Source of the DNA: a virus
Strand: one strand, 5' to 3'
DNA: 36,232 bases
IMG/VR virus record: IMGVR_UViG_3300045120_000347
Coordinates: 1 to 36,232 of that record
Part shown: positions 34,911 through 36,232 of the stretch, one piece after another
Layout: each line of letters starts with the position of its first letter
How positions within the stretch are numbered: position 1 is the stretch's first letter
Translations under genes and position numbers: made by a program
Notes under the pieces: generated by a model
Database searches by the model: none
The model's input: the letters and a program-made list of their open reading frames with translations, nothing else
What the model was told of the DNA's origin: nothing

Positions 34911-36232
34911 TTATATTACCATTCGATCTGCGCGGGATCGAATGATATCGCTCTCCTGTCGCATAAATTCTCGTCTCATTGCGGGCGAGAACTGAATTAC
35001 CTTCTGCGAAGTATCTTGCTGGTCGACTACGGGCGACGCTGGCGCTGCTGGTGATGCAGGCGACGCGGGCGCCGAAGGGATAGCGGACGCAGCTTCTAGT
35101 GGTACTACCTGGGCCTGTACGCGAGGGGAGTCGCCGAACGGAACGGCCTCGTAGCCCTCGAGCGCACGCGCTTCGTTCGGGGCGAAGATGCCGCCTTGCA
35201 CGCCGCGCGCCAGGCTCTCGATGCGGTCCTTCATCGCCGAGCGCAGCAGCGCGGCGGTGTCGAATTCCACATACTCGTCGGGCTGGCCTTTGAGATCGAA
35301 CAGCAGGCCGAACGCTTCCTCGATGTGATTGAGCGCAAATCCCAGTCCGCTCGCGACCCAGCTCTGCATCAGCAATTCGGTCGAGCTGTACGCGGTGCCG
35401 CCGATGCCGAGGATCTGCAGTGGGATGCGGAACGCCAGCGCAATCTGCTCGTTCGACAATTTTTTCATGTCGACGGTGGAGGAATCCTTGCCGCTCTGCC
35501 CCCAGGGCTGGACTTTCAGTCCGGCGGTGAGGATCGGTGTGCCGCCCTGGTGCAGGCCCTTGGTCTGGTCGTTCCAGCGGTCGCGCAACTGCTGGACTTC
35601 TTCCTGCTTGAGCTTCAGGTCGGTCGAGAGCACCGCCGACGGCCGCGCCTCGTTGAGGTAGTACCCCGTCTGCTGGCGCGCGATCGCTTCGTTGATGCCG
35701 ATGTCGCTTTGGGCCGCGACGAGCGGGCTCTCGCCGATCAGCGGCACCGGCCAGCGATGCCGCACCGTATGCAGCCGGATGTGCAGGACGTCGCGTTGAG
35801 GTACGATCAGCGGCTCGGCGCCGAGCCGTTTCTCGATCACCTGGTTGCCGTGCAACTGATAGAAAATGTCGCCGTTGGCGGCGAGCCGTGGATGCGACTG
35901 CAGCGGATCCATCAGGTGCAGTTCGTCGATCTCGAAGCGGTCGTTGCGCAACCCGAGCGCATAGGCGTTGCCCTCGAGGTAGAGCGAGCGGGTCGCGTTC
36001 AGCAGAAAGTCCGAGATCGACTGATAGTCGTTGGGATGGCGCAGCAGACGCGAGAGCGCCGAGGTCTTGACGCGCTCGCGCCCGTCTTTGTCGTTGAGCC
36101 GCCAATGGTCGCCGGGACACATGGCGACGGTCTGCGCATAGGCCGAGACACAGGCCTCCACCATGGCCGACTGGGCGCCGAGGCTGACCGGCGTATAGCC
36201 CTGCTGCCACCAGTTGTCGGCGACACCGGCGG
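34911..36232 (-). CDS. Phage portal protein, HK97 type, main part (continues at position 1)
   Basis: The frame enters from the right edge and runs to TAA at 34911-34913; with positions 1-236 it makes 476 residues. Recognisable portal features: LSRLLRHPNDYQSISDFLLN, YLEGNAYALGLRNDRFEIDE, VLHIRLHTVRHRWPVPLIGE, RPSAVLSTDLKLKQEEVQQL, then FRIPLQILGIGGTAYSSTEL, the usual wing/stem/clip pattern. The C-terminus has an Ala/Pro/Ser-rich low-complexity stretch (SAPASPASPAAPASP) and a basic end. The last 127 bases duplicate the first 127. The next gene (HNH) is separated by a hairpin. Confidence 0.93.
   Translation of the reverse strand, partial: AGVADNWWQQGYTPVSLGAQSAMVEACVSAYAQTVAMCPGDHWRLNDKDGRERVKTSALSRLLRHPNDYQSISDFLLNATRSLYLEGNAYALGLRNDRFEIDELHLMDPLQSHPRLAANGDIFYQLHGNQVIEKRLGAEPLIVPQRDVLHIRLHTVRHRWPVPLIGESPLVAAQSDIGINEAIARQQTGYYLNEARPSAVLSTDLKLKQEEVQQLRDRWNDQTKGLHQGGTPILTAGLKVQPWGQSGKDSSTVDMKKLSNEQIALAFRIPLQILGIGGTAYSSTELLMQSWVASGLGFALNHIEEAFGLLFDLKGQPDEYVEFDTAALLRSAMKDRIESLARGVQGGIFAPNEARALEGYEAVPFGDSPRVQAQVVPLEAASAIPSAPASPASPAAPASPVVDQQDTSQKVIQFSPAMRREFMRQESDIIRSRADRMVI
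36106..36232. repeat. Terminal direct repeat, right copy (circularity signature)
   Basis: Identical to bases 1-127 and inside the same portal gene. Merging the copies restores one uninterrupted portal frame, which supports a circular molecule. Confidence 0.95.

Noticed and set aside
1-36232. CRISPR arrays, tRNA genes, insertion sequences
   Set aside because: Scanned for regularly spaced repeats, cloverleaf/T-loop motifs, and transposase genes with terminal inverted repeats; none were visible by eye.

Overview
The window is a complete temperate tailed-phage genome cut open inside the portal gene. The first 127 bases (1-127) are repeated exactly at the end (36106-36232), so the molecule reads as a circle of about 36,105 bp. 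The portal gene runs leftward off position 1 and re-enters at the right end. Codon use is GC-rich (roughly 60-65%, by eye). The protein set (DUF6362-like, DUF7694-like and DUF1376 proteins, a protease-capsid fusion, a collagen-like protein beside the portal, a variant PEP-CTERM surface protein) resembles prophages of Bradyrhizobium and related Rhizobiales. The host assignment is inferred from remembered family resemblance, not from a search.

Layout. The control centre is at 13.57-14.25 kb. Two small divergent HTH genes (Cro-like on -, CI-like on +) are separated by 94 bp carrying three operator-like dyads (consensus TTRCC-N5-GGYAA). Two more dyads lie just past the CI-like gene, over a second promoter. 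Leftward from there (- strand, 13.5 to 8.5 kb) is an early/replication module: an HTH protein, an N6-adenine methyltransferase, a PD-(D/E)XK-like nuclease, a zinc/winged-helix protein, a VRR-NUC nuclease, an HNH nuclease, a DUF1376 protein, small ORFs and a DUF6362-like protein. It continues into an HNH gene with a broken kinase tail, a probable cos region, and TerS/TerL. Then come surface/decoration-like genes, the protease-capsid fusion, portal, HNH homing endonuclease, collagen-like protein, connectors, tail terminator, tail tube, tail chaperones with a -1 frameshift, tape measure, tail tip and fibres, and a lysis cassette (32 to 20.7 kb). Rightward (+ strand, 13.9-20.5 kb) are the CI-like repressor, a winged-helix protein, YqaJ-type exonuclease, an annealing-protein candidate, a secreted PEP-CTERM-like protein, several small membrane or hypothetical proteins, a tyrosine integrase and a frameshifted DUF7694-like gene. 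This run converges on the lysis genes across a repeat-rich gap that may be attP.

How it works together. The organisation is lambda-like: repressor and Cro compete at OR, OL controls recombination and integration, and the other arm leads through replication to late genes. Most - strand genes are translationally coupled through ATGA or TGATG overlaps, and I used these to choose starts. Two short + strand genes (3060-3230, 6771-7178) sit inside the late module like morons.

Most notable: the miniature lambda-type switch with probable leaderless repressor mRNAs; a 22-unit degenerate NGGCN pentamer array followed by a GAAA-capped hairpin between exonuclease and annealing protein; the protease-capsid fusion with an internal capsid start; an in-frame CCCAAAC slippery site; and two decayed genes (HNH-kinase and DUF7694-like). 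No tRNA, rRNA, IS element or CRISPR array was seen.
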